From Lonicera japonica (Eukaryota > Streptophyta > Magnoliopsida > Dipsacales > Caprifoliaceae), in NCBI GenBank assembly GCA_021464415.1, contig JAKCWG010000185.1, positions 124,001 to 188,000 on the forward strand: a stretch of DNA of 64,000 nt, written 5' to 3'. The notes beneath the pieces were generated by a model. The model saw only the letters and a list, made by a program, of their open reading frames with translations, ran no database searches and was not told the origin of the DNA. The translations under genes and the position numbers were made by a program. The stretch's first letter is position 1. Each line of letters begins with the position of its first letter. Shown here piece by piece: positions 9,555 to 20,407 of this stretch.

Positions 9555-11091
9555 TGTGAGAATCCGCAAATGCGACCCCCGGGTCTCGTCCCCGTTCGGT
9601 TAGGCGTCTGAAACGTCGGAATGGATTCCGTAGCTCCATTTGCTGGAGTGCCTCTGGTTGATTCATATCAGGTGTCCCTATGTTCTATTTCTAGATGCAA
9701 AGGGGTTCATTCAGAGTCGCCAGTACGTTTTACGAGAAAACGGACAAAATGGTTGTGTAAGAGGAAAGATTACAATTAAGCCTTTCTTTACACGTTTGTC
9801 TACGAAACCAGGATTCTATAGGATTCGGAAACTATATTATGGTTTGGGAAGGTGTTAAGCACCCATTCCGCCCTTTCGGTCTCTAGTGGTCTTTTATATG
9901 TTTATTCTATTTTGAAAAACTTGGATGCTTTTACTGACAATTTACTACTTTCTAAATGAAAACCCTCATTTGAGAAAACGGGAAAAGGGATGAAGAACCT
10001 TTATGTTCCAAGATCCGATGTTGAGTTTTGAGAAATGCAAATACAAGTGACAAAAGTTGTTTTCTTTAGAGATGGAGTTTCCCGTATTATTTCTCGGATA
10101 ATGCCGGTTTTCTCGAGTTTTTGCCTTGTTTTGGAAAAAGTTTGGATCTTATAGTGGAACTAATTTAATATGGAATTGGAACTCTTGAGGGGAGTTCTAC
10201 CGGACGTATCACAATCTATGAAACAGATAGGATATACCGGGTTTTTAATTCCTAAGTAGGTTTTACCGGTCCGGGTTTTGAAAACAGGAATTTATCCAGG
10301 TGGTAATGTACTTACTCTTCTGGTTTTGCAAAGGGTTTTATCAGGGTCTTTTGTTTTGAAAACGATAGACTATTTGTAACTTGGCAATAAGTTTGTTCAA
10401 ATAAAATGTGGACAAAACAACAGAAGTGAAACAAGTACACAGATATTTAATGTTGAATACTAGAAGAGACTTTCTTTACCTTCTCGACGAGAATAATAAT
10501 AAGAAAGAAAATATAATCCGGCGGAGAGATTTTCGGCGATAATGATCTTTTCCTTTTTCAGATATTTCCGAGAATTCGATTCCAGAGACGAGACACGTCG
10601 AGTGTCGGGAATGGATTTGGGAATTCTTCAGAAATAAGACGATAATAGAGAATGCTTGACGAAAGACTAGAAAATCAGATTTTTAAGCTTAGAATCCTTC
10701 AATCCAAAATTGCCTCCCTAAACCCTTGGGGGGTGTTGGCCTATTTATACTGCTCGGGGAAGATTGTCGCGCGACACTTCTCCAAAAGGGGCATATGTCG
10801 CGCGACAATGTGTCCAATGTCGCGCGACAAACGGCTGAAGTGATGTTTCTGACAGACTGATGTGTCAGAGAGTGGATGGTCTGGTGTCAGGAGGGATTGT
10901 CGAGCGACATATCAGTGATTGTCGTGCGACAATGTGATATGTCGTGCGACAATCTCTCTTAAAAATAGGTTTGTCGGCCAACAAACCCTTTCGGGGTAGT
11001 TTCGAGTGCTCGGGTGGGTCCCGGGCCCAAAAATAATAGTTCTTGAAGGTCGTTAGGGTTCTTGCGGGGGTCACGAATCGGGGTGTCTACA
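9555..11091 (-). repeat. Tat-1 LTR (3' LTR in element orientation)
   Basis: 1537 bp, near-identical to 27264-28729, which lacks a stretch of about 70-80 bp after the gtgttaagcac motif. Ends are TGTGAGAATCC...GTGTCTACA as read on the plus strand. It contains a minus-strand TATA box (10742-10749) and a palindrome cluster. Confidence 0.93.
10742..10955 (-). promoter_or_regulatory. LTR promoter: TATA box with six CGCG palindromes upstream
   Basis: On the minus strand TATAAATA lies at 10742-10749. Upstream of it are six copies or near copies of TTGTCGCGCGACAA starting at about 10763, 10795, 10817, 10897, 10919 and 10939. Variants are TCGAGCGA and TCGTGCGA. The equivalent block in the other LTR (28339-28592) would drive gag-pol transcription. 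Confidence 0.65.
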
Positions 11092-11189
11092 GACCCTCTC
11101 GATTCAAGCTCCTTGCTTGCAAGGAATTGAGGCGACTGGAAGAGACCATGATCCATGGCTCCCGCATGAACTCTAAAGGAGTGTATACA

Positions 11190-12060
11190 CAAAAAGGTGG
11201 CTCGTGAGTGCCTCCGGAGAGGGCTTCTGTTACCTCATTGCCTCTCTCGAGGGCTTTCATTTGCTCTACTTGCCTCAGATGGGAGGATTACCATTGCGCC
11301 TCAGGTGGGACGACTACCATTGCTCCACTGTGCCTCTCTGGGAGGGCTTCGCCTCAGGTGGGAGGACTACCATTGCGCCTCAGATGGGAGGACTACCGTT
11401 GCTACACTGTGCCTCTCTGGGAGGGCTTCGCCTCAGGTGGGAGGACTACCGTTGTTCCACTGTGCCTCTCTGGGAGGGCTTTTGATCTTCTCGCCTCAGG
11501 CAGGAGGGCTACCATTGCGCCTCAGATGGGAGGACTACCGTTGCTACACTGTGCCTCTCTGGGAAGGCTTCGCCTCAGGTGGGAGGACTACCATTGCGCC
11601 TCAGATGGGTGGACTACCGTTGCTACACTGTGCCTCTATGGGAGGGCTTCGCCTCAGGTGGGAGGACTACCGTTGTTCCACTGTGCCTCTCTGGGAGGGC
11701 TTTTGATCTTCTCACCTCAGGCGGGAGGGCTACCATTGCGCCTCAGATGGGAGGACTACCGTTGCTACACTGTGCCTCTCTGGGAGGGCTTCGCCTCAGG
11801 TGGGAGGACTACCATTGCGCCTCAGATGGGTGGACTACCGTTGCTACACTGTGCCTCTCTGGGAGGGCTTCGCCTCAGGTGGGAGGACTACCATTGCGCC
11901 TTAGATGGGAGGACTACCGTTGCTACACGGTACCTCTCTGGGAGGGCTTCGCCTCAGGTGGGAGAACTACCGTTGCTACACTGTGCCTCTCTGGGAGGGC
12001 TTTGCCTCAGGTGGGAGGACTACCATTGCTACACTGTGCCTCTCTGGGAGGGCTTTTGAT
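11190..12060. repeat. GC-rich tandem repeat block of Tat-1
   Basis: Composed of alternating short units: GCCTCAGGTGGGAGGACTACC (with AGATGGG variants), an ATTGC or GTTGCTAC joint, and GCCTCTCTGGGAGGGCTT. Units join into higher-order repeats. The unit lacks stop codons, so long frames are open in all three plus-strand phases; this is a composition effect, not a protein. In the element's own sense it lies between the antisense genes and the 3' LTR. Tat-2 has the counterpart at 51790-52830 with a different unit order. Confidence 0.9.
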
Positions 12061-12084
12061 CTGTAAGGAAAGAAACAAAAATTG

Positions 12085-12235
12085 CCTCTGGGAGGGCTTT
12101 TCGTGAGTAATTTTGCCTCTGGCGAGGGCTTGTGTTGGTGATTTGCCTCCGGAGAGGGCTTGTGTTTGTGATTTTGCCTCCGGAGAGGGCTTGTGTTGGT
12201 GTTTTGCCTCCGGAGAGGGCTTGTAGTCGTTGCCT
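12085..12235. repeat. Short repeats of GCCTCCGGAGAGGGCTTGTG
   Basis: About five copies of a 30-33 bp unit built on GCCTC(C/T)GG(A/C)GAGGGCTTGTG follow the main GC-rich block and share its GCCTC...AGGGCTT core. Tat-2 has a scattered equivalent at about 51800-51880 and 52840-53060. Confidence 0.75.
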
Positions 12236-13042
12236 CTCTTAAACTGCTAGAGTGAAAGAGAGTAAATCTTTGCGAAGGTGAAAAGAGCTTCTCAGTGTCT
12301 AAACTTTGTCCGGATGTTTGTTTCCCTGTATCTTTCTGAACTTTACTCTCATGTTTTCCTCGAGTGAAGATACTTCTCTCAGAAGGCAATTTTCGGATTT
12401 CTTTTGCTCTCCGCAGAGCGACGGTTCGAGGATTTCCAAACCATCTCTTCTGTATCGTGCTGAAAAGAAAATTTGTTTGAAAGTTCAATCTCTGATTTCT
12501 GTTTTTCTTCTTAGTTTTCTCTTTTGGTGGGCCTACATCGTATTCTGTTTTTCGATGCCCTTATTTCTACCTCTTTTGGGAAAGACTTTTCCTGGCCTTT
12601 TCTGTTTTTGACCAGGAGTCTTTTCATCCCTTTGTCGTGATCAGGAGCCTTACTCACCCAAAACGAAGCCCTGAGCCGGTTTTGGCCTAGCTGTCACTTT
12701 TGGTGTGGCTCTCCCTGTCACTCTGCATTTCTGTTTCTCTTGCTCACTTTGGCCGCTCATGCGGGTTCTTTCACTTTTCTACTCTTTCAATTTTTTCTAT
12801 TCCCGTCTTTATCTTGCTTTTTTCTTATTTGATGGTCTCGGTCCTTTCTGGTAGATCAGAGACTACTTTAACCGTTTGTATTTCGTTCTCGCATTTTCGG
12901 AGAGATGATTTGGAAGTCTTTCCTCGTGTTCTCATCCTAGGTGTGCGGTTTTTTGGCAATTTTTTGGAAAACTGCTTCTCGGAAGTCCTCCTGCAGGAGA
13001 TGAAATGAGACAAAGGTCAAAAAATCAGGGGAGGGGGTGGGT
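12236..13042. other. Tat-1 spacer upstream of the PMD gene
   Basis: Pyrimidine-rich sequence with no supported coding region; open frames here match nothing recognised and are not conserved in Tat-2 (53070-53750), which is shorter by an internal deletion. It may hold distal promoter sequence for the PMD gene on the plus strand or 3' untranslated sequence of gag-pol on the minus strand. Confidence 0.5.
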
Positions 13043-13127
13043 TTGTTGCGCGACACTTCGGTATCTGGCTCTTTGTCGCGCGACAATGTGGCCATTTGTC
13101 GCGCGACAAACTGCCCCACTATATAAG
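13043..13127 (+). promoter_or_regulatory. Promoter of the antisense PMD gene: three palindromes and TATA box
   Basis: Three copies of the palindrome lie at 13043-13056 (one TTG variant), 13073-13086 and 13096-13109, the last perfect TTGTCGCGCGACAA. TATATAAG follows at 13120-13127, about 10 bp from the last palindrome, and the ATG is 136 bp further on. The same layout is kept in Tat-2 (53755-53831). Confidence 0.7.
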
Positions 13128-13262
13128 CCCTTTGCTGAGCTCATTCCACCTCATTCTCTCATTTCTCTCTCTCTCTAGCTTTCTTTTTCTCTTCTCTCAA
13201 GCGCGGAAGCTCTGCCGCTTTTTCCGACTTTTCCGACTTTCTCATCACTTTCCTATACACCG

Positions 13263-16200
13263 ATGGACCCTGCACACCCTGATAGATTGGAGGGTGACCA
13301 GGAGGAGGTCACTTTTACAGATGCTCAGGGCGTTCTTCGCTGCAGCCCTCACCACGATGATTGGGAGGACTTGGATTGGTACGGCGAGGATGGGGTGGAC
13401 CGCGGTCGGGCGGTGGTCTACCGGGACGTGACCCGGTCTGCTCCAGTTCTGGACATTCCTTGGCTATTGATGGAGCCCGTTTCTCACGAGATTCGTCGTC
13501 GATCTCTAGTATGTCTTCTTTCGTGTATTTATCTGTTCTTTTATTTCTGTCGTTTCCTGCATGTATTTTAAACAATGTTAGTATGCATGCCTGTCTAGAA
13601 ATAACATCCGATTTAGTAAACACATACTTTTACTTGTGAAAAAAATTACATAATTTACCCTTATATCCCTATAACTCTCATAATTACACCAAAGTACCCT
13701 CAAGTTTGGAAAATTTCATAATTTATCCCTATAACACTATAACTCTCATAATTACACCAAAGTACCCTCAGGTTTGGAAAATTTCATAATTTATCCCTAT
13801 AACCCTATAACTCTCATAATTACACCAAAGTACCCTCAGGTTTTGGAAAATTACATAATTTATCTTCATAACCCTACAACTCTCATAATTACACCAAAGT
13901 ACCCTCAGGTTTTGGAAAATTACAGAATTTGTCCCTATAACCTTATAACTCTCATAATTACACCAAAGTACCCTCAGGTTTGGAAAATTACATAATTTAT
14001 CCTTATAACCCTATAACTCTCATAATTACACCAAAGTACCCTCATGTTTTGGAAAATTACATAATTTATCTTCATAACCCTACAACTCTCATAATTACAC
14101 GAAAGTACCCTTAGGTTTGGAAAATTTCATAATTTATCCCTATAACCCTATAACTCTCATAATTACACCAAAGTACCCTCAGGTTTTAGAAAATTACATA
14201 ATTTATCTTTATAACCCTACAACTCTCATAATTACACCAAAGTACCCTCAGGTTTTGGAAAATTACATAATTTGTCCCTATAACCTTGTAACTCTCATAA
14301 TTACACCAAAGTACCCTCAGGTTTGGAAAATTACATAATTTATCCTTATAACCCTATAACTCTCATAATTACACCAAAGTACCCTCAGGTTTTGGAAAAT
14401 TACATAATTTGTCCCTATAACCTTATAACTCTCATAATTACACCAAAGTACCCTCAGGTTTGGAAAATTTCATAATTTATCCTTATAACCCTATAACTCT
14501 CATAATTACACCAAAGTACCCTCAGGTTTTGGAAAATTACATAATTTGTCCCTATAACCTTATAACGCTCGTATTACACCAAAGTACCCTTAGGTTTGGA
14601 AAATTTCATAATTTATCCCTATAACCCTATAACTCTCATAATTACACCAAAGTACCCTCAGGTTTTAGAAAATTACATAATTTATCTTTATAACCCTACA
14701 ACTCTCATAATTACACCAAAGTACCCTCAGGTTTTGGAAAATTACATAATTTGTCCCTATAACCTTATAACTCTCATAATTACACCAAAGTACCCTCAGT
14801 TTTGGAAAATTCCATAATTTATCCTTATTACCCTATAACTCTCATAATTACACCAAAGTACCCTCAGGTTTTGGAAAATTACATAATTTGTCCCTATAAC
14901 CCTATAACTCTCATAATTACACCAAAGTACCCTCAGTTTTGGAAAATCACATAATTTATCCTTATAACCCTATAACTCTCATAATTACACCAAAGTACCC
15001 TCAGGTTTGGAAAATTTCATAATTTATCTCTATAACCCTATAACTCTCATAATTACACCAAAGTACCCTCAAGTTTTGGAAAATTACATAATTTATTCTT
15101 GTAACCCTACAACTCTCATAATTACACCAAAGTACCCTCCTAATCCTGTATTCATTCCTTTTGTCCGCAGTGGGTTGACCGTGGTTGGGGTTCTCCCAAC
15201 ACTATTTCCTTAGTGTGGCGACAGGCACCGGCCCCTATCCAGGAGTTGCTTCTTGCGACTCCTTTTGGTCCCCTCTTCGATGCCCTTCCGGAGCGAGTAT
15301 CTAAGGCAGCTGTGTTGGTGTCAGCTCTGGCCTGCCATTGGTGGGACACCACTCACACTTTTCACTGGAGCTGGGGGGAGATGACGATGACCCACCTCGA
15401 CTTGTTTGCTCTGACCGGGATTCCTTCAGGGGGGTCCCTATACAGATTGATGTCCCCTTGCGTCTGACAGCAGAGGGCATCGTTGGTGCGTTAGGATGGT
15501 TTCCAAAGCGGCGGAGTTCCGGTGATACGATTCCTCGGGCCGTCTTGGTTACTCGACTAGCCACGAAGATAGCCCGATTAGTTGCCTCAGGAGCGCCGAT
15601 GACCCGTCAGGAGGCGCGCAAGTATGCACGCGTTCTTCTTCTACTGACGCTCCACGATCTGTTCGAGGCCCGTGGGGGGGCACGACCCATCTCTGGTGGC
15701 TGCCCTACCTTCGGGACTTCAGCATCATGTTTGACTACGACTGGGGCGGCTTCATCCTTGCAGTCCTATATGATGCTATGGACCAGGTTTCTCACCATTT
15801 AGCCCTGAACCTTAAGGGCTTTTCTCTGCTGTGGGAGGTATATACCTTTGTTCCTTTTTACCTTTGTCCCAGTTCTTTACTTTTTTACATGTTGATTATT
15901 GCTGATACTTTTTATGTTTCTCCTTCAGAGTTGGTTTGTGGCGTATACCCGTCTGGGGCGCACCTAGGTGGATCTCCTCGTAGAGAATGAGGATCAGTTT
16001 CCCTTTCTCCGCCGATTCATCGCGGGGAACTATAGGGCTCCTTATGTATACCGGACTCGAGAGACCGATGTTGCTGCCGTTCATGACCTGTTGGAGGAGC
16101 AGGTAAATATTTTAGTACCTTTTTTCTTTCAATCAATAAATATATGGTAAAATATATATATAAATAACTGAAATAAAATTTTGTTCTCCTTGTAGATTGA

Positions 16201-17721
16201 GTGGGCCCCCTGGAGTGATCTAGGCCTTCACTTCGGGTATGGCCGTGCTCTGACCGCCTCGAGGACCAGGCGGCTTATCCGGGACGAGTACGGTCTTCAC
16301 TTCTATTTGGGCAAGAGGGTTATTCGCCAACACACACCGGCCCAGTGGCCTCGAGTTCCACTATTTCCCCCGGTTCTGATGAGGCGGGCGGGCGAGATTG
16401 ATCCGGTGATGGTGCAGGCCTTGGTTGACGGACTTGGTTTTCAGATGTTCACCGAGGATGGAGACTACGCTGCTTTTGCTGCCCATTATCTGATGAGGGA
16501 GCCGAAGGAGACTCGGGGACGGGTCTTCTATGAGAGATACCGGGCATTGGGAGGTGATCCCCATTACATACGGGGACAGACCCACTTAGCTAGGGCGGTT
16601 CCGGGTCATCTGCCACCTGTCCCCGACCAGAGGGACAACATTTTGGATTCCGAGGACGAGGACCCCGAGGGAGAGAGGGATGTTCCTGCTGCTGCCGAGG
16701 GTGGTGGTAGGTCAGAGGGTGAGGGAGGTGATACGACAACGGCTCCGGAGCAGTCACCTCAGACGACACCCGTGGGGGAGCGGCGCGCTGAGGGTTTTGA
16801 GTTCCCTACCGGCCCTTCTGTGTCTCCGGGGGTCCTTGCTGCTGCTGCTGAGGCTGGGAGCCTGCGGACCTTGGGGCAAATTACGAGCAGTTTGGGCGGA
16901 CTCCTCCTGCGACGGCGACTACTCCTTCTAGTAGGGTACCTCCTTTGAGGGCGACGGCCATGGTGGATCCTCCAGGGGTCCACACCTATGCTACGTTGAC
17001 TCCTCTCCCGACGACTGTCATGGGGCCTCCAGCCTGATCTCTAGGTCTTGGCGGCTCATCTTCTCGCCCTCTTTTGTTCCCTATTCGCGAGGAGGGAGGC
17101 TCCACTTCTGCAGCTGTTCCTGCGGGGTCGTCTATTTCGTGGGTAGATCTACCCCCACTCCTCAGAGATATCTCTTATGTCGGCGCCGGCTTACGTCGAT
17201 ATCCTGTTCCGGAGTACCCTCTTTCTGAGGATACGTTCGACTATCTGGGTGGTCGCCCTGGTGACGAGGTACCTTCTTTACCTTCTCTTAATTTTATCTG
17301 TACTTATTTATTCTCTTGGTTGTGATGACTCTCTTATCTTATGTCTTTTACAGAGGGTGAGTGTGCGGGTGGCAGATCTGCGTGCTTGGCACGCCTAGTA
17401 CCTCTACAGTTGGAACCTGCTCCAGTATGTCGGTCGAGACCCTCCAGCATACATGCGTGACTACCAGAGGGCTATTGACGTCTCTTTACGGCAAGACGAC
17501 CCTTGACTTCCTCTCATGCCCGGACGGAGTCTAGGCGCAGTAGCAGTCGGACTTCTAGGCGATCCCGATCCTCAGTGATCTGCCCGACGGCACCGGTTCA
17601 GTCTACGGGGCCTTCCCAGGCGGCAGTTCCTCCTGTTCCCGGCATCCCAATCGTTGATCTTACTCTCGAGGAGGGCTCGGGTGATAGTGGGAGCGTGTCA
17701 AAACGCGCTCGAGTAGATTAG
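13263..17721 (+). pseudogene. Antisense gene of Tat-1: plant mobile domain (PMD) protein, five exons
   Basis: Proposed exons, with GT-AG sites, are 13263-13508, 15171-15837, 15929-16102, 16196-17268 and 17354-17721. Exon 2 carries the PMD hallmarks TFHWSWGEMTMTHLDLFALTG and WLPYLRDFSIMFDYDWGG; exon 4 begins IEWAPW and has YLGKRVIRQ, then a low-complexity acidic and Ser/Pro-rich tail ending KRARVD. PMD is shared by MAIN/MAIL-type plant proteins and several transposons. The frame is broken twice in exon 2 (near 15427 and at a 7-G run near 15673) and by stops in exons 3 and 5. Transcription is opposite to gag-pol. PMD assignment is from motif recognition only. Confidence 0.75.
13660..15140. repeat. 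68-bp minisatellite in PMD intron 1 (about 21 units)
   Basis: The unit contains CTCATAATTACACCAAAGTA, CCCTCAGGTTTGGAAAATTA and CATAATTTATCCCTATAACC. Spacing is 68 bp, or 69 where an extra T occurs in GGTTTTGG. It fills nearly all of intron 1. Each unit carries TCAG followed by GTTTGG, which resembles a 5' splice donor. Tat-2 has about 13 units at 54193-55115. Confidence 0.92.
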
Positions 17722-18046
17722 TTTTCCCTTTTTGCATTTTTGTTAGTTCGGATAGATTTGTATTTATTTAGACATGTTTAGAAAGATATTTTAGTCTTAA
17801 AAACTGTTCTTTTATTGGATTTATAAAATATCTTTACCTGTGTCTGATTATACTTTTGTGAAAGATATACACATATATATATATATGAGTCAGTGATTTT
17901 TAGAAGCCATACCTTGTAGCGTAGTGATACTCATGTTTCCTGTAAAAGATCAAAGTGAGAACAAGAAAGCATCCAGAAATGATTCTTTTTGGCAAAAATG
18001 ACTGTTATGTGTAAGGGAAACAAAAATAGGGTGACCCTAAATGGGT
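17722..18046 (+). other. Spacer between the two antisense genes of Tat-1
   Basis: AT-rich, probably 3' untranslated sequence of the PMD gene followed by upstream sequence of the next gene. No coding region is supported. A short TA repeat lies near 17873-17886. Confidence 0.5.
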
Positions 18047-18125
18047 TTGTCGCGCGACAATCCCTCCTCGACATGGGTTTGTCGCGCGATAAACAGTTAC
18101 AGAGCCCTACTTTTTGCTATAAATA
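18047..18125 (+). promoter_or_regulatory. Promoter of the DUF7745-like gene: two palindromes and TATA box
   Basis: A perfect TTGTCGCGCGACAA lies at 18047-18060 and a one-base variant ending GATAA at 18079-18092. TATAAATA follows at 18118-18125 and the ATG is at 18164. Tat-2 keeps the layout at 58057-58137. This is the third transcription unit of the element with the same palindrome-TATA arrangement. Confidence 0.7.
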
Positions 18126-18163
18126 CACCTATCTTCCTTCTTTCATCCCCACACCTTCCAAAG

Positions 18164-19419
18164 ATGTCCTCTTATCGCACAAAATCTGATTTTTCTTACG
18201 TCAATGCTCGAGATGCTTTGATATCTTCTGAAAACAGTTTGAAATTCGGTGCTTTTAGTCCTTTAGCGGGTTGGTGCCATCGTCCCGTCGATTTTTCCTT
18301 TCTGTTAGGTGCTTTGTATTTCTGGAGTCCTGCGGACCATCTTTTCCGCTTTGGACTAGATGAGCTTTGTCCGACTTTACGAGGAGTTCTCTTGGCTGTT
18401 GCGTTCGGACGTTCGTCTCCCAATGGCAGTTCCCATAGAAGAAATCGGTCCTCGAGATATGCTGATTTCTTTGTTAGCCATTCCCCAAGCGGCCTGTGAT
18501 GGTTTTATTACCGACGGACTCCTTGACCTCCATAAAATGGTGAGGTTCTTTCATCGTTATGAAGATAGGGCCTCTTACGGCGTGGGGCGTACTGCAGCGG
18601 CCCTGATCTGCCTGGTTTCTGATATGTTACTGGTGACGGGTTCTTCACGTGTTGATCCGACTATTCTGAGTCTGATTTATCAGGCTAGAAATGGGGAGTC
18701 TATAGTGCCGATCGTTCTTGCAGAGACCCTGAATGGTCTCGATGATGTTCAAAGGGGGGCCTCACCCTTCTTCAGGGGGAGTTCGCATTTACTATACATG
18801 TGGCTGCTGGCCCTTCCGATCGGTGGGTTTCAACGAGATTCGGATCGATAATCCGACACATTTCTTCCATCGTCCCCTCTTTGGGACTTTGACCATGTCT
18901 TCCTCTGATTGGACGGTGTGGTTCTCGGAGAACTTTCGGGCTATTCGGTGGAACATTCCTTGGTGGAAGCTGAGGGAGATGGTGCTTAGTACAGGTGGTC
19001 AGAACTATGTCCGGCTTCGCGGGCTTTGGTTTTCCTCCTTTTATCTCCCAGGGCGTCTTCTTCGGCAGTTTAACGTTCCTCAGGAGGTTCCCCTTGATCT
19101 GAACAACTTCTCCTCTTAGTCTAAATTTGTGACCCCGCATGTTTCTTTATCGGTAGAGAGGATGTGGCGTGCTCGACTGACTCTTCAGTTCAACTATGCC
19201 CGTTTTGGTATTACCCGGCCCCTCCGGGCTGACATTATCCTCTCTTGCTGGCAATCTCTGAAAGGAGAACTGATTGACGACCCCCTTCAAATGGAGTGGT
19301 TCCGATTCATGGATACTGAGGCCACTGATGATAACATTGTTCTTGCGTACTAGATTTTGGACGAGGCTCGAATCGATTTGGCTACTGAGGACCTAGTGTG
19401 ACCAACCCCTAGGGATTAG
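18164..19419 (+). pseudogene. Antisense gene of Tat-1: DUF7745-like protein
   Basis: A single-exon frame starting MSSYRTKSDFSYVNARDAL. The region FWSPADHLFRFGLDELCPT followed by EEFSWLL matches the (Y/W)DP...FRFG..EL.PT.EE(Y/F) pattern I associate with DUF7745, a family of unknown function found with plant Tat elements. The full frame is about 418 codons, better preserved in Tat-2 (58176-59432). Here it has a 1-nt insertion near 18382, a frameshift near 18810, and stops near 19118 and 19351. It ends about 225 bp before the convergent integrase stop. Family name is from memory of motifs; function is not known. Confidence 0.65.
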
Positions 19420-19645
19420 TTTCTTATGTATTGTTGTATATCCTTTGTAACCTTCGGTGTTCTGAACCACTGCTTTAATAATATATGAAGGACTGTTTAT
19501 GGAAAATAAATTTCTTTACAAAGTTTAAACCGGGCCTGAAGTCACTTCTCAGGTTGCCTACGTTCCCCCTTTTTGATTTTTACAAAGAACAAAAGTTTTG
19601 AGTTGGGGCTCAGGTTTACGTAGTTCTTATTTATACACGTTACAT

Positions 19646-20404
19646 CTATTGATAATACTTCTTCAGTCGATCCATGTTGACCGAAGAATGCAGTAACTGT
19701 CCATCCAAATCAGCGAGTATAGCGGCGCCCCCTGTATTGATTTCTTTGACGATATACGGCCCTGTCCACTTCTGCCCGAACTTACCCCTCGGATCTCTGG
19801 CTGGCTCTCGAATTTCTTTCAATACGATATCGTTCTCATTGATACCCCGAGTCCTCACTTTCTGGTTAAATGCTCGAGCGATTCTCTTTTGATACCCTTG
19901 ATGGTGGTACGCGACTTTCAATCTCTTTTCATCCAGTAGGGCTAGCTCGTTATAACGTGCCTGAACCCACTCCAGTTCATTGACTTGATTCTCTAGCATT
20001 AACCTAAGGGAGGGGACTTCTAACTCAACAGGGAAGGCTGCTTCCATCCCGTATGTAAGAGAAAACAGGGTTGCCCCGGTGGAGACCCTTTCGGTGGTGC
20101 GGTATCCCCACAATGCATATGGTAATTTCTCTGGCCAGTCCCGGCAGGTTTCGGTCATCTTGCTTAGGATATTCTTCATATTTTTGTTGGCGGCTTCAAC
20201 TACCCCATTGGTTTGTGGCCTGTATGGCGAAGACCTGTGTTGGGTAATACCGTATTCTTCCATGACTGTATTAGCTTCTCCTTCGAAATGGGTGCCGTTA
20301 TCCGAGATGATCTCGTGTGGGACCCCATACCGGCATACAATATTCCTTTTGATGAATCGGGCAACTTTCTTGGCGTCAAGGGTCTGGAAAGACTCGGCTT
20401 CTAC
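19646..20404 (-). pseudogene. Tat-1 integrase, C-terminal portion
   Basis: Continues the integrase frame after an in-frame TAG at 20405-20407. It contains the second catalytic Asp (SDNGTHF) and the Glu in PQTNGVVEAANK, then the C-terminal domain with the GPY motif (KWTGPYIVKEI) and ends RLKKYYQ. It is the 3' end of pol. The interrupting TAG replaces the Trp normally found in FTKWVEAE. Confidence 0.88.
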
Positions 20405-20407
20405 CTA

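Noticed and set aside
11197..12106. Overlapping 93-283 codon open frames on the plus strand
   Set aside because: They translate a stop-free tandem repeat in several phases at once, with Leu/Arg/Gly-rich periodic products and no domain. The Tat-2 block has different unit order, so no protein is conserved.
13774..15213. Series of 68-73 codon frames beginning MENFIIYPYN
   Set aside because: They are read-through of the 68-bp intron minisatellite, repeating the same peptide with each unit. Not genes.
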